From NCBI RefSeq assembly GCF_041296385.1, contig NC_091016.1, positions 18,017,497 through 18,081,496 of the forward strand: 64,000 nt of DNA, read 5' to 3'. Position 1 is the first letter of the stretch. Each line of letters starts with the position of its first letter. The position numbers and the translations under genes are program-made. Origin of the DNA: Aphelocoma coerulescens (Eukaryota; Chordata; Aves; Passeriformes; Corvidae). Positions 25,923 through 36,772 of the stretch are shown here, piece by piece. Below the pieces are notes generated by a model. That model was given only the letters and a program-made list of their open reading frames with translations. It was not told the DNA's origin and searched no databases.

Positions 25923-26001
25923 GAGCTCCATGCTCTCTGTCTACAACTGTGACTCAGGGCCAGTCCCTGCGGCGGAATAGAGGCCCCAGCACCAGCACAG
26001 G

Positions 26002-26080
26002 CCATGACAGCCAAGAAAGAAGCTAAAGATTCCTCCAAGAAAGAAGCTAAAGGAATCCCACTAAAGCTAAAGAAAGCCTG
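26002..26080. repeat. Short direct repeat, AAGAAAGAAGCTAAAG twice
   Basis: The 16-mer occurs twice about 25 bases apart, followed by a weaker CTAAAGCTAAAGAAAG. It lies directly after the truncated CR1. The plus-strand frame reads lysine-rich but stops within about 35 codons, so it is not treated as a gene. Confidence 0.7.
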
Positions 26081-26894
26081 GGTTTGCTGGTGGGAATATT
26101 CCGTTTGAAGCACTGTTGGGTGGCTGGTGGGTGCATGGGTGAGGCAGTGAGAGGGGCATGCCTTCATGCATAGCCCACATTTTACATCCAATTTTGAAGC
26201 CTCTAAGCCAGCTCTTCACATGACCAGCCTCTTCCTCAGTGTTTTGTTAGCTGTGTAAAACTTGGTGTGCTTGAGGCTGAAAAAGAATATGAAAGAGAAC
26301 TTGTATTCTTTTTTGACCTGGCATGTTTATACCTGCTTCTTAACCACTCCTGTTTTTACTTCTACACTCCTAGATTCAGAAGGCCCTGACTTCTGGGAAA
26401 AACAGACCAAAATCTACATAGAGTTGTGCTCCCATCTCCATAGGACAAATATGTTGCACAAACACGGGCACTTCTTGGAGCACACAGAGATTGTTGCCTT
26501 TCACATCACTCAAGCAAGGGCTGTTTGAATATGGGCCCAGCTGTAATACAGAAGAGTTATGTCCATGGCAACTGAAGTCTTGAAAAGTTAAATATTCAGA
26601 CCCTCAATATTGCAAATACATTTCAAACATTCTTGTTTCCCAGGATAATAGCTACATAATTAGGGTAAGCCTTTCACACTTTCTCTTTGATCCCACTGGA
26701 TTTATCTACCAAAAATCATCGCATGGATGTGCCCAGCAAATGTCCTACAGAACTGCTTGTAACAAAATTAAAAGCTTAAATGTAGAGATTTTCTCTCCAC
26801 TAAGTACTGGCTTTTATTAAAACTGGGAGTTGCTCATACTCCATTCCTTGCAGCCTCTTTGAATCCTCTGTTTGATGTTTCAAAAGTGCCATGC

Positions 26895-27130
26895 AGGTTC
26901 TAATACACATTACACAGAAGGAGCTATTATAAAATTCCCGACTTTTTCTTGTTTGCACGACAAAGGGGGAATGGCAAATCCTCCAATTGGACCAGATAAT
27001 CAGTCTCCTGTGAAAAGCCTGCAATACACATCCTCTGTTTTCTTCTTAGCTGAGCTTCAACTGTGTTTGGTCAATAATTTTATTTCAGGTGTGAAGCCCA
27101 TAAATCACCTTCCAATACACATTGGACAGT
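26895..27130 (+). promoter_or_regulatory. Putative Nodal-responsive asymmetric enhancer (FoxH1 cluster) of LEFTY
   Basis: The 9-mer AATACACAT, which fits the FoxH1 (FAST) motif AAT(C/A)CACAT known from mouse Nodal and Lefty2 asymmetric enhancers, occurs at 26902-26910, 27023-27031 and 27114-27122, all on the plus strand. A GTCT Smad half-site lies at 27003. The third copy sits inside a perfect inverted repeat TCCAAT-ACAC-ATTGGA (27111-27126), a back-to-back CCAAT arrangement. The cluster is about 2.2-2.4 kb upstream of the LEFTY TATA box. Function is inferred from motif and position. Confidence 0.6.
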
Positions 27131-27249
27131 GGAGAGTCCTGGTGGATTTGGCATCAGCCACAGGAGAAATCACATCCGGATACAGGAAAGCTGGGTGCTG
27201 CTGGAGAAATCAGGCATTTTCATTTCACATTGTCATGGTCTATTGAAGA

Positions 27250-29260
27250 ACACTCACTGCAGAGTAGGACCACTCTCTGGAGCAAAGACTAATTGGATGG
27301 ATAAATAATTATGGGATCATGTCTTCTGATATAAGAGAGAGACCATTACAAATCCATGGACTGCAGTTTTATCCAGGTGATCATATAAACATAACAAATT
27401 CCCTGCTGGAACTGAGCTGGCCAACACTTAGAGAGCCCACCTGCAGAAAACTTTGTCAGCCACCTGAACATTGCTCAGGTGCAGTTTCCAAGCCTCTGAC
27501 ACAGCTCATTGTGTAACCAGTTCTTTTGCCCCAGCCCCTGGGAATCAGTAATGTGTCATTTGGTTGGGGAGACAGTCCTGAGGGAAGAGCTGGGTGTATG
27601 GAGCTTTCCTAAATGGCTGAGGGGTCAAAAAGATTTCAGGAAAAAAACCCTCCCTCTTATTCGAAAGAGCAAGAGTGTTTGACATGAGCAGAGGTTGAAG
27701 CAGTGAATATTTTTCACTGCTGTTTGTGTCTTGGGAATGGATGTATTTTGAATTGATATACAAATGCATGTCTGAAACTCATCTCCAGAGAAAGATGCTA
27801 CACAAAGTGCAGGATTAAAGAATGTACTGCCTTGGGCCATGCACAAGGTGTTACTTTGTAGTCCATTCCATTTTCGTCTTAAAACTCAGTTTAGCTAAAT
27901 AAGGTGCCCTTTTAACATCTAACAGAGGCTTTATTATGTTTAAGGAGACAAGTTTCTTAAGAGGTTGTAAAGACAAAGTGAGCAGTAACAGAAGTGTTGA
28001 GTGGGACTCTTTCAGACGCCTTTATTGCCTTCCCCTGAGTACAAACCAGGCTGCCTCCCTCGGCTGACACTGGTTTTAATGAGGGATGAGCCACAACGGA
28101 GTGATTTTGTACAAGTTCATTACATTGCATCCTCCAGCCAGACAGTTCTCAGGGCACACCATTCAGCCTGGGCACTGGATGAAGCTGGACCAATTTCCAA
28201 TCATTTACAGAGACATATAAAATCCAAAGGGCTTTTGATGCTGAAGACATTTGTATGTAGGCTCAGGTATGTGGCTGCTGGAGAGGATGAGAATCTGCCC
28301 CAAGTGCTGTGCTCCTTCATGCTTTTATCAATCACATTTTATGTCTTCAATTCTCCTGGGATTGGTGCCAAAAATAGATTTCCACATCTTGTGCCAGCAA
28401 AGGCCAGGGAAGAAAAGGGTGTTAACTTTCGAGTCTAAATGTTAGAAGGTAAACATCCAGCCTTCCCCACCCCAGCCTTCAGGTCAGCTTCACTCTCCAG
28501 AGCCAGCACTCCATCGTGGCTGTTAATAGCATTCAAAATACTGATATTCTTCATCCATGTTGGGGAAGAGTGCAGTGGTTTCCCATGTTCACTGAGAAGT
28601 GATCTGCCTTTACATAAAGCCTTCTTCTTTTAAGCACGATTATTTTGAAACCCACAGGAATCCATAAAGAGGGATGGGACATTTTTCTAAAATGTCACAC
28701 CCGTACATCTTCCACCTTCTATGATTCAGAAGCAGCATAAAAGGCCATAAATCATTCAACTGCTGTGATTCACTGCCCTGATTCATACACTTGATACAAA
28801 TACTCAGAGATCAAAGTGGAACCTAACACCCCCCACCAAAGATTTAAATGATTTTTCAGTGCTTGCCATAAAGATGGACTTCCAGCTAAAGCTAAAGCTT
28901 CTCCTGATTGATACTGGCTGTTTTAGGTAGCAAGTTCTCTGCAATAAAGACTGATGTTTCCTTTAAGAATCATATGGCATAGTACATAAAGCAATGTATT
29001 CTGCAGGTGTGCCACCTCCCTAGAGAGGCTGAACAGGGAACACTGATTGCTCAGGGGGCTTCTGGGCAAATATTTACAGGGAATTAAAAAACAATGGAAA
29101 TTTCTTCCCTGTGGAGGAATCTGGGAGCCCCTAAACCTTCTTGTATTAACTTTGCAGTGGATGAAGGTGTTAAACTGGCATGTGTCTACCAACAGGGGAG
29201 TGATCCTTTTAAGTCCTTTGCTTCGTCCCCACTTGTGAAATTTGTTGTGCCAGTGGGACG
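27250..29260. other. LEFTY upstream region without a gene
   Basis: About 2 kb between the FoxH1 cluster and the LEFTY promoter. The longest frame (28001-28438) has no recognisable motif and no splice-compatible neighbours. No repeat element was recognised. Confidence 0.65.
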
Positions 29261-29268
29261 AGGCTGGC

Positions 29269-29275
29269 TATAAAA
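29269..29275 (+). promoter_or_regulatory. LEFTY: TATA box of LEFTY
   Basis: TATAAAA within GGCTATAAAACCCC, 126 bases before the start codon. Transcription is expected to begin near 29,300, giving a 5' UTR of about 100 bases. The promoter is not a CpG island, which fits a tightly regulated developmental gene. Confidence 0.8.
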
Positions 29276-29400
29276 CCCCAGCACTGGGGACCTCCATCCA
29301 GCTCAGGCAGCCTGCCAGCACATCTCTGCCGAGAGCAGCCCCAGGGAGATCCCCCCCTTCATCTCTGCCAGGCAGGGAACTGCTTTGCTGACAGAGGAGG

Positions 29401-29665
29401 ATGGACCTGAGGTGTGCCGGGATGTTCTGCATGCTCTGCCTCGTCCTCACGGTCCAAGCCTTTACCCAGGAAGGGTTCAAGGAGGTGGTGCTGAAGCAGC
29501 TGGGGCTGTCTGAGGTCCCTAAACTTCATAAGAGAGACTTGGTGGATCTGGTTATCCCAGAGCACGTCAAGAACAAGTACATGTCCATGCTGAAGCGCCA
29601 GAGGGTGAAGCGCCGAGCTCTGCCGAGCCTGGCTGGCATCCTCAGGGGGATCCCGGGACACACAG
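29401..29665 (+). CDS. LEFTY: LEFTY exon 1, coding part (residues 1-88)
   Basis: Signal peptide, LKQLGLSEVPKLHKRDLVDL and the basic processing site KRQRVKRR. Donor CACAG|GTAATG, phase 1. Confidence 0.96.
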
Positions 29666-32439
29666 GTAATGTTTCTTCTGCTGGGAGCATCCCAAGCATC
29701 CTGCTGCCGCCAGGGAAATCTGCCAGGGCTCTCCCGGCCGGCCGCAGGATGGGCAAAGGCAAACCCCCGGGGGGAAGGGGGAATGAGGGTCGGGTTTTGC
29801 TCCAAAGCTCAGCTGGGCGGAAGAGGTGCATGCAACAGCATCTTAAAGATTAACAAGCACTCTTTGCACCTGGAGAGGGGGTCCCGCAGTCCTTCCGAAG
29901 GGCAGGATGCTACTGGAGCTTGATAGAAGCCTGGAAGCAGTCTGGGCAGGTGAGGGGGGAGGAAAAGGGCAGGCCATACAGGTTTTGGGTCAAATCTACA
30001 GCAAGTCCTCTAATAGGAATCACACCCGTTGGAGGATGTTTCACTCTCTCTCATCTCTTTTTTGTTTAGATTTTTATTTTAACAGGAAAAATTATCAAGG
30101 AGGAAAATAGCCATACAGACACAATGGTGGCTGTACAAGGGCACTTAGAGCTTATTTTGCTTTCAAAGGACATACACAGCACCCTTGGCAGAAAATGAAA
30201 ATACTTTTCCATTCCAAGTGGTGCCGTTGCTTGCTTTCATGCCCAGCACTGACACAGAGATGCACACCCTTTCAGGTCTGCTCAGTTTGGGGTCATATTG
30301 TGTCGGAGATCTCATTCTTCCAGGTTGCAGAGACTCAGACATAGGAGAAGAATTAGAGCATTTGCAAGACACTGATTCAAGTATGCATTAGAAAAGATGT
30401 GTGTAGTGGTTGTATCTGCCACTAGGGCTCGACTGGGAGCATGGAAGGAGAGTGTTGTGATGATAATTGTGCACGAAATGTGGGGGCTTTGCTCAGCAGG
30501 ATGGCAGTGACAGGCCATCTTTTCTGTCCCCAACTGCACAGGTATGACAGGAGAAGTCCTCTACTCCGACACAATCACGCGCCAGAAGCTGATGTTTGAC
30601 ATGGAGGGCAGAATACCTGAAAACACCGAAGTCACAATGGCTGAACTGAAACTCTTCCAAAAGCCTCTGGACAGAGCAAACCTGCCTGCCAAGCAGTCTC
30701 ACAGGCCCGTCTCCAACGCCAGAGTCAGCGTGTACTGGCTGCACGATGGTACCAACAGGACCTCCCTGATAGATTCCAGGTAAGAAAGGGGCCTCTGCTG
30801 GAGCCAGGACTCTAGTTACAGAGTTTGGATCCTCTGAGGTGCATTTGGGTATCATGTGGTTGTGCCTCAGCTCAGTCTGATGGGGTTACATCTGTACAAC
30901 CAGGTTGTATGGCCTCTGAACCCAGAATGAGCTTGTTAGAGCAGATACTATGCTAAAATGGCAATATATGATGATTCTTTGAAATAATGTATGAAATGAT
31001 GCCATGTACTGCTACATCTTCCCCTCTAAAATCCCCCACCTGGTTCAATTCTCTGTCACTAACTCAAGCAGGTTACCAGCTGCTGGTATTTCCACTGGCC
31101 ATTTCATTATATGGTTTAAATAAGTAAATTATGCAAAAAACATCTAATTCTGTAGCCATGAGCTCTTGTGGAATTTTCACAACCCTTGAAGGCAGAATGA
31201 GACATGAAACCAATTTCCTGGGTGGGTAGAAACTTATGGCCCTACTGCAGCTCAGACAGGAGCAGGTGGGAGCTCAGGCTGTTCACCAGGCTGTTGTCAT
31301 CAATACTGAGGCTGCACATGATCCTGCACCGCCTAATTTTTTGTATGAGCTTGTAGAGAGGGTTTTTTCTGGCCCTTCAGTGTCTGCTTCTCTCTGAGGT
31401 GGCAATTAACTGCTGTGGGTGCTTGCCCAGAGCAAAAAGGATCATGTAATCAAGGCATGTGACAATCTACAGGAAGTAAAATATTCTGCTGCAATAACAG
31501 AGCTGCGAGCCCAGGATTTATCTGATGGGCTTTTCTGATGCCAAGCCCTTGTCACACAGGCTGGTTCCTATATGTGAGTCGGGCTGGAGGAGCTTTGATG
31601 TGACCCAGGCTGTGCATTACTGGCTGCGAAACAAGAGGCGGGAGCCGATGTTCCTGGAGGTGTGGATCGAAGGGGAAAGGATGGGCAGCTACGCCTCGGA
31701 AATGGCCAAAGCCGTGCGCTTCACCTCACAGGACCCCAAGGATAAAGCCCTAGGCAAGCCTGAGCTGGTGCTTTACACCCTCAACTTGGATGACTATGGG
31801 TATGTATGAAGCCTAAATCTGTACTGACTCTGGTGTAATTTTGCCCCTGAATTATTGGGGGAGGGGAAGCTCTTACCCTCACAAGTGTTTACCAGCTGTG
31901 AATGGAGGAGTTAGAAAATCGCTGCTTAGTCACACCTCTTGTCTTCCCGTATCTGTTGTCTGAATACTCAAACAAACCCTGAGCACGGCCCAGGTTTCAG
32001 GTCTCAGAGCCCACCTGTGCTATTAGCAGCAGGGATTATTTCTCCCGCTTCCCAGTTTCCAGTTACAGCACCCATTCCTGTTTCTCCCTTGGCGTCCAGG
32101 AGCCCTGGGGACTGCAGGGAGGAGGCGCTGATGGGGAAATCCACCTGCTGCCGGCAGAAACATTACATCAGCTTCCGCGAGCTGTCCTGGGCGCAGCACT
32201 GGATCCTGGAGCCGGCGGGGTTCCAGGCGTACCGCTGCTCCGGGAGCTGCCTGCAGCCGCCCCGCGCCCTGCGCCGCCTCGGCTCCGGGCAGCGCTCCTG
32301 CGCCGCGGCCGGGAGCTCCGCGCTGCCCATCATCTACCTCGTCAAGAGGGGCAACAGCACCGAGATTGAGGCGGCCGAGTTCCCCGACATGATCGTGGAG
32401 AGATGCAGCTGTGTCACGGATGGCGTGGCGCTGGTGTGA
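29401..32439 (+). CDS. LEFTY: LEFTY, secreted TGF-beta-superfamily antagonist of Nodal
   Basis: Four exons, 29401-29665, 30542-30779, 31560-31799 and 32100-32439, join in frame to 360 residues (human LEFTY2 has 366). Lefty binds Nodal and its EGF-CFC co-receptors and blocks Activin-type receptor signalling, limiting Nodal to the left side of the embryo. Visible parts: signal peptide (1-20), propeptide with conserved QLGLSEVP and LVIPEHV, furin-type site RVKR at 68-71, NRTSLIDSRL and ESGWRSFDVTQAV of the TGF-beta propeptide fold, and a C-terminal cystine-knot domain (STCCRQKHYISF; YRCSGSC; ERCSC). As in Lefty proteins generally, the start has a strong context (A at -3, G at +4). Whether it corresponds to mammalian LEFTY1 or LEFTY2 cannot be told, as these arose by a separate duplication. 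Convergent with SDE2, divergent from TMEM63A. Confidence 0.97.
30542..30779 (+). CDS. LEFTY: LEFTY exon 2 (residues 89-167)
   Basis: Acceptor CTGCACAG, donor ATTCCAG|GTAAG, phase 2. Encodes MFDMEGRIPENTEVTMAELK, LFQKPLD and NRTSLIDS. The NRT sequon is a predicted glycosylation site shared with human LEFTY. Confidence 0.96.
31560..31799 (+). CDS. LEFTY: LEFTY exon 3 (residues 168-247)
   Basis: Acceptor GTCACACAG, donor CTATGG|GTATGT. Encodes ESGWRSFDVTQAVHYWL through LVLYTLNLDDYG, the end of the propeptide fold. Confidence 0.96.
32100..32439 (+). CDS. LEFTY: LEFTY exon 4, coding part (residues 248-360)
   Basis: Acceptor GGCGTCCAG. Encodes the cystine-knot domain with eight cysteines (residue 253, the CC pair at 264-265, YRCSGSC, RSC and CSC) and stops at TGA 32437-32439. 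Markedly more GC-rich than the flanking DNA. Confidence 0.97.
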
Positions 32440-32904
32440 CAAATGGGTGGCCTGGGGGGTCACCCACTCCCCGCAGCCCTGCCAAGAGCCACCCCGGCAC
32501 CCGGCCCCCATCCCCGGGGCCAGTGGTGAAGGCTCTGGGGGGTTCCTGCCTGCAAGGGGCAGCAGCAGCTGGGGCTGGGGCTCCCCTGTGCCCTGCTGCC
32601 CTGCAGAGAGAGTGCACTTAGAGGCACTGTCCGTGTAGATGGGCTCAGAGGGGCGGGCATTTCACATATGTGAGGGGTACCTAAGGAGCCTAGTGCTTCT
32701 CGGGGCCCCCTCCATGACAGCTGAATTTCACTGAATTTATTTCAGTCCCCACCCTGGAGTATTGCAAACAGCTCCAGGCAAAAGAAGAGTGCCCATCACC
32801 AGGTGAAGAACAAATGCATGGGCTCAGCTGTTCATTCCTAGGCTGCTGGGTTTGGTCCTTGTCTATCCAAGCCACGTTTATGGTGAGCTGGAGAGCAGAA
32901 GCAC

Positions 32905-33110
32905 TTGTATATGTATATAATACATGTATATAATACACACACACGTGCATCCATGTACAGAGTATATGAATGTATGTGTGTATTGTCTACATACTGGATG
33001 CATACATATTGACTATATACACATATATGTACATAAAATATTGCCTAGAGCTCGAAGGAACAGATGTATTGAATGTACATATACATATCTGCATGTACAT
33101 ATAACATTAT
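32905..33110. repeat. TA/CA/TG-rich degenerate simple repeat
   Basis: Alternating purine-pyrimidine sequence with repeated TATATG, ACACAC and TACATA, probably inside the LEFTY 3' UTR. Confidence 0.8.
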
Positions 33111-33294
33111 CTGAAATTCACAGGAGTATATTTTTGGCCCCACAGGCTTAACACAGTTTTAGGCAGAATCAATGGGAACATTAGGACTTAGCTTTGCTTG
33201 CATGAATAATAATTTGTTTTTCTGATTCTGTATTACAGTTATTTCAGTTTTGGGATATTTTTGAAGTTGTGTGTGCTTTCAAAATCAAGGAAAC

Positions 33295-33300
33295 AATAAA
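33295..33300 (+). terminator. LEFTY: Poly(A) signal AATAAA, likely LEFTY
   Basis: Canonical hexamer in AAACAATAAAATAC, 856 bases after the LEFTY stop codon. It is the only canonical plus-strand hexamer I noticed between the stop codon and this point. Confidence 0.55.
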
Positions 33301-33320
33301 ATACAAGTATTAAAGTAGCC

Positions 33321-36300
33321 ATGTGTTCACTTATATTTATTCTTAGATCTAAAAGTGGAGGGGAAAAGATCTGTCCTACTTCTGAGAGTATCCAGTGCCC
33401 GGCTCCTATAAACATACACACAGTAACAGCTCTTCTCAGCTACCTGTGTGATCCCACCTGCTCCTGGTGAAGCTTATCTGCTCCCCCAGGGCCAGGGACT
33501 GGGCTGAATCAGCAGGCAGAGCAGAGCCTAAACTGCCGGCATCTCATCCTGAGCTGCTGCAGAGTTTAAGCCAACACTTTCTTAAGCAGAAAACCTAGAA
33601 TCTTATCTGCCAGCAGGAAGTGATGCTCTCCTCGTGAGCTGCAGCGGTGACAGAACCTGCAGGGGTCAGCTGCAGCTGTAGTGCAGAAAGGGAGGAGCTG
33701 CCTCCCCGCCCCCTTCGTCCCCAGGTGAAGCGTTTTAACCCTGACCCTTCCTGTTGGACATCTGACCAACACATCCCCTGGAGAAACGCCATGATAATGT
33801 GGTTTAATCCCTTTGTGAACTGATCTGAACTGCCGGCAGATAAGATGCTAATGATTTCCACCTTCATGTCAGACTCCTCTCCTTGGTTCGTAATCCACCG
33901 AGATAGCAGCGGCTCTGGGGATGAAATGTTTGCTGCTGACCATCTCTGTTGGACGGTGGGATGTGGTCCCTGAGGCTCTGGTTGAAGCTGCTGCTGGTGC
34001 AAGGACTCTGGAATGTATTTGTCTGGCTAGACAGGGTGACCGTGGATCGGGGAAAAGAGGGACCTGTTGACTCTGCAGTGGCTGTGTCATCCATGAGGAA
34101 AACGTGAGTGTTCCTGCTGCTCTGCAGGACTCCAAGTCTGAGGTCACCCAGGTGTATCTGCCATCACCTCATGGGGAGGCTGGCACCTCTCACTTGTGTA
34201 AACACCTGTGGCAAAAGAGCTTTAAGGGGAGAAAAAAGCCGCAAAAGCACAGACTCACCATTCACCAGCGCTGGGCTGCAGCACCATGGGTGGCTGGAGT
34301 CAGAGTTGGATGAGCCGGAATGACCTCAGGCCATTTCCTTCTCATGACTACCTAGTATCTATCTTAATGGCATTGGAATCCGGCCCCAGGTCCTTCGGCA
34401 GGGCATAGCCTGAAGGCCAGGAGCTCAGCTACCACCACGAAGAACAAAGCCGATGGTTTAGCCACACGCTGTGCCTGGGGAAGAAAGTGTTCGAGCTGGT
34501 TGCTGCCTGAGAACGAAGAGCATTAACCCTGGCTTGCCTCCAGCACTTGCACTTCAGGCGCCATTCATTCTCCATCCGAGGAGAAATTCCATGCAGTGCA
34601 ATGGGGGCAGGCTGCTGTGGGAAATGGGGAGCAGAGCATCACAGGGGCCGCGCGGTGGACGAGGCTCCTCCCCTCCACCAGGATCCTGTGCTGTGTCCGG
34701 CGCCCCTTGCCCTGCGTCTGGCTGCCTTTGCTCGGGTGTCCTGTGGACACGAGGTACGCAGAAGCGAGCGGTGGGTCTGTGTGCGTGTGTGTGACACCTG
34801 GAGGGTGGGGAGGGGGAGGCGGTGGCCAAGGAGACCTGGTGTTACTGTGGGGAGAACTGTGGGTATTGCAGGGCAGGGACAGGGCGCAGATCTGTGAGCT
34901 ATACCTGCCCTGCTGTCGTCATGGACACTTGGATTTATTGCTAGGGGAGCTGCACAGATGTCACAGCATCTCTGCTGGGGCTGGTTTTGAGCTCACATTT
35001 GGATTGGAGCTCCCAAACGTTTGGAGCTTTTGGGGAGACAGGACACTACTCCTCTAAACTCCAGCTGGCTTTGCAATGAAAACGTTGCAGACTTGGAGGC
35101 CGGGCTGATGTGGAGAAGGCTCCAGAGACTTCTACACTGCAAACTCCTGGGTAGAAGGCTGTGGATGAAATACTGCCACACCCGGGGCTTTTTCAGATAT
35201 CAGCCCGTGCTACAGAAAATTATCTCCCAGCCTGTCATCTTCAATCCAGGCTGCATTTGCTGTGACACCTTCTGTGTGCTACTTGCATGGGTACAACTTG
35301 TAATGCACACAAAGCCTGCCAAGCTGTCATGTTCTCCTTTACATCTGAGCAGCACCACGGTCTCTGAGGAAAGGCAGAACATCTCCCATACCTGGCAGCA
35401 GCGTGGTTCAGCACTGTCATTGATGCTGTGCTGTAATAAAATAAAAAGAAAGAGCAGCGCAGGGGCATAATGAACCACAAAAGCCAGAAAAGGTATTAAA
35501 AAATGAAAGGTGATTTAAGGCAAAAGCAGCGTTAAACCATTGGGCCTCCTCCTGCACTGCTGAAAGCACAGAGTGCCCCGGTGCTGCCCAAGGAGCAGGA
35601 GGTGTGTGCTCTTCATGTGGAGGACTTCAACAGCCCGGTTAGTCCCACACTCCAGGTTAGGCTCTTGTGCGAGTGTTCGCGTGGCAGTGCCTGAACTAAA
35701 TCTTATCAGAAGCATGAGCTTATCACGAGTGTGAGCTCTGGCTGGCCCTCATGGCACTGCTCACAGGGTGACCTTTAAGGGCCTGCTGTAGTTGATGGAG
35801 CCGGACCTGGGGTCTGGAGATGGTCCTATCAGTCCTGGGAAAGCTTTCCTGAAGAGAGAGGTTTGGGCATGCCCAGCAACACTTTCTCCATTATCTCTAC
35901 CCATTATCTCCATTCTAGGAGAGAGAAAGAAGTTTCAAGCCTCATTAAATGCCACTGCTAGCTGGGCTACATTGCCCTGTGTGATCTTTCCACAGTTTTA
36001 TTTAAACCAAGGCTGCTTTCCCATTTTCTTTCAAAATCTGTGAGAAGTTGCCGCCTTTCCTAGCTGGTGAGACCTTATTTCCTCTCCCTCTCTTGCTTTT
36101 TCCCTTTTGCACTTCACAGACTCCTACCAAGGGTGTCTGACACTTTGCCTTTCAGGGCAGCCTTCTAATTGCCTGTTTAAGTGGAAAGTCAGGTGCCCAA
36201 TCCACATCCCAGCAAAGGTGATAATCAGGGAGCTCCTCTGGCTTTGGCTGGCAACAGCTGGAGTCTGGGAAAGGGGAAGCCAGGGCAAAAGGGAGGGGGG

Positions 36301-36772
36301 AAGGTGGGGAGGTGACGGTGACAGGGGTGGCAGGAAGTATGACAGAGATCCTGCAGGACTTTGATGTTTTTAGAGGACCTGAGCTCCTCTGTCCACTCCT
36401 GGAGCAGGTGCAGGAGAGCAGCGTGAACAGCATCAGCACATTTCAGAATAAAACAGAATAAAAAGCTCATTGTGACTGGTGCCTCTGGCCTGTGCTCTGG
36501 AAATGCTGGGCACTCCAGAGCTGCTGGGTTGCCTTGGTTTCCTATGGTTAAACTAGCAGAATGGCCAAGAAACAGTTTTTAACCATGGCAGGAAATAATA
36601 AATTATCTGGAGATACTGGGCACTGGAAAGTCATGTCAACAATCCACAGCTCTCAGTATCCTTTTTTGACAATTGCTAAAAAATGTTTTGGGATATTTTT
36701 GTTAGGGTTTTTTTCCAAACCTATTTTTAAATTTTGTTTTAAAGATCCTCCTGATCTTTATTTGTGTGTGGG
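33321..36772. other. Intergenic DNA downstream of LEFTY
   Basis: No gene or mobile element recognised in about 3.4 kb. It contains the inverted GATA-type site pair (33600-33616 and 33830-33846). Longer frames near 34.5-35.5 kb show no family motif. Confidence 0.65.
33600..33846. repeat. Inverted pair of 17-mers containing GATA sites
   Basis: ATCTTATCTGCCAGCAG at 33600-33616 is the reverse complement, with one mismatch, of CTGCCGGCAGATAAGAT at 33830-33846. Each holds an AGATAAG GATA-factor site. The similarity does not extend past the 17 bases. Confidence 0.8.

Larger units (their letters stand above)
15263..26860. other. Intergenic DNA between TMEM63A and LEFTY, no gene recognised
   Basis: About 11.6 kb. 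Open frames are short, none shows family motifs, and none could be joined across splice sites into a recognisable protein. It contains two CR1 fragments (listed separately) and short homopolymers such as the T run near 19,250. PYCR2, present between TMEM63A and LEFTY2 in human, is not here. Confidence 0.7.
32440..33320 (+). other. LEFTY: LEFTY 3' UTR (inferred extent)
   Basis: Sequence from the stop codon to just past the AATAAA at 33295-33300. It includes a TA/CA-rich simple-repeat stretch. The actual cleavage site is not fixed by sequence. Confidence 0.5.

Noticed and set aside
26872..27246. 124-codon frame overlapping the FoxH1 cluster
   Set aside because: No protein similarity and no splice context; the regulatory reading explains the region better.
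28001..28438. 145-codon frame 1 kb upstream of LEFTY
   Set aside because: No motif, ordinary composition, and no promoter or splice context; treated as chance.
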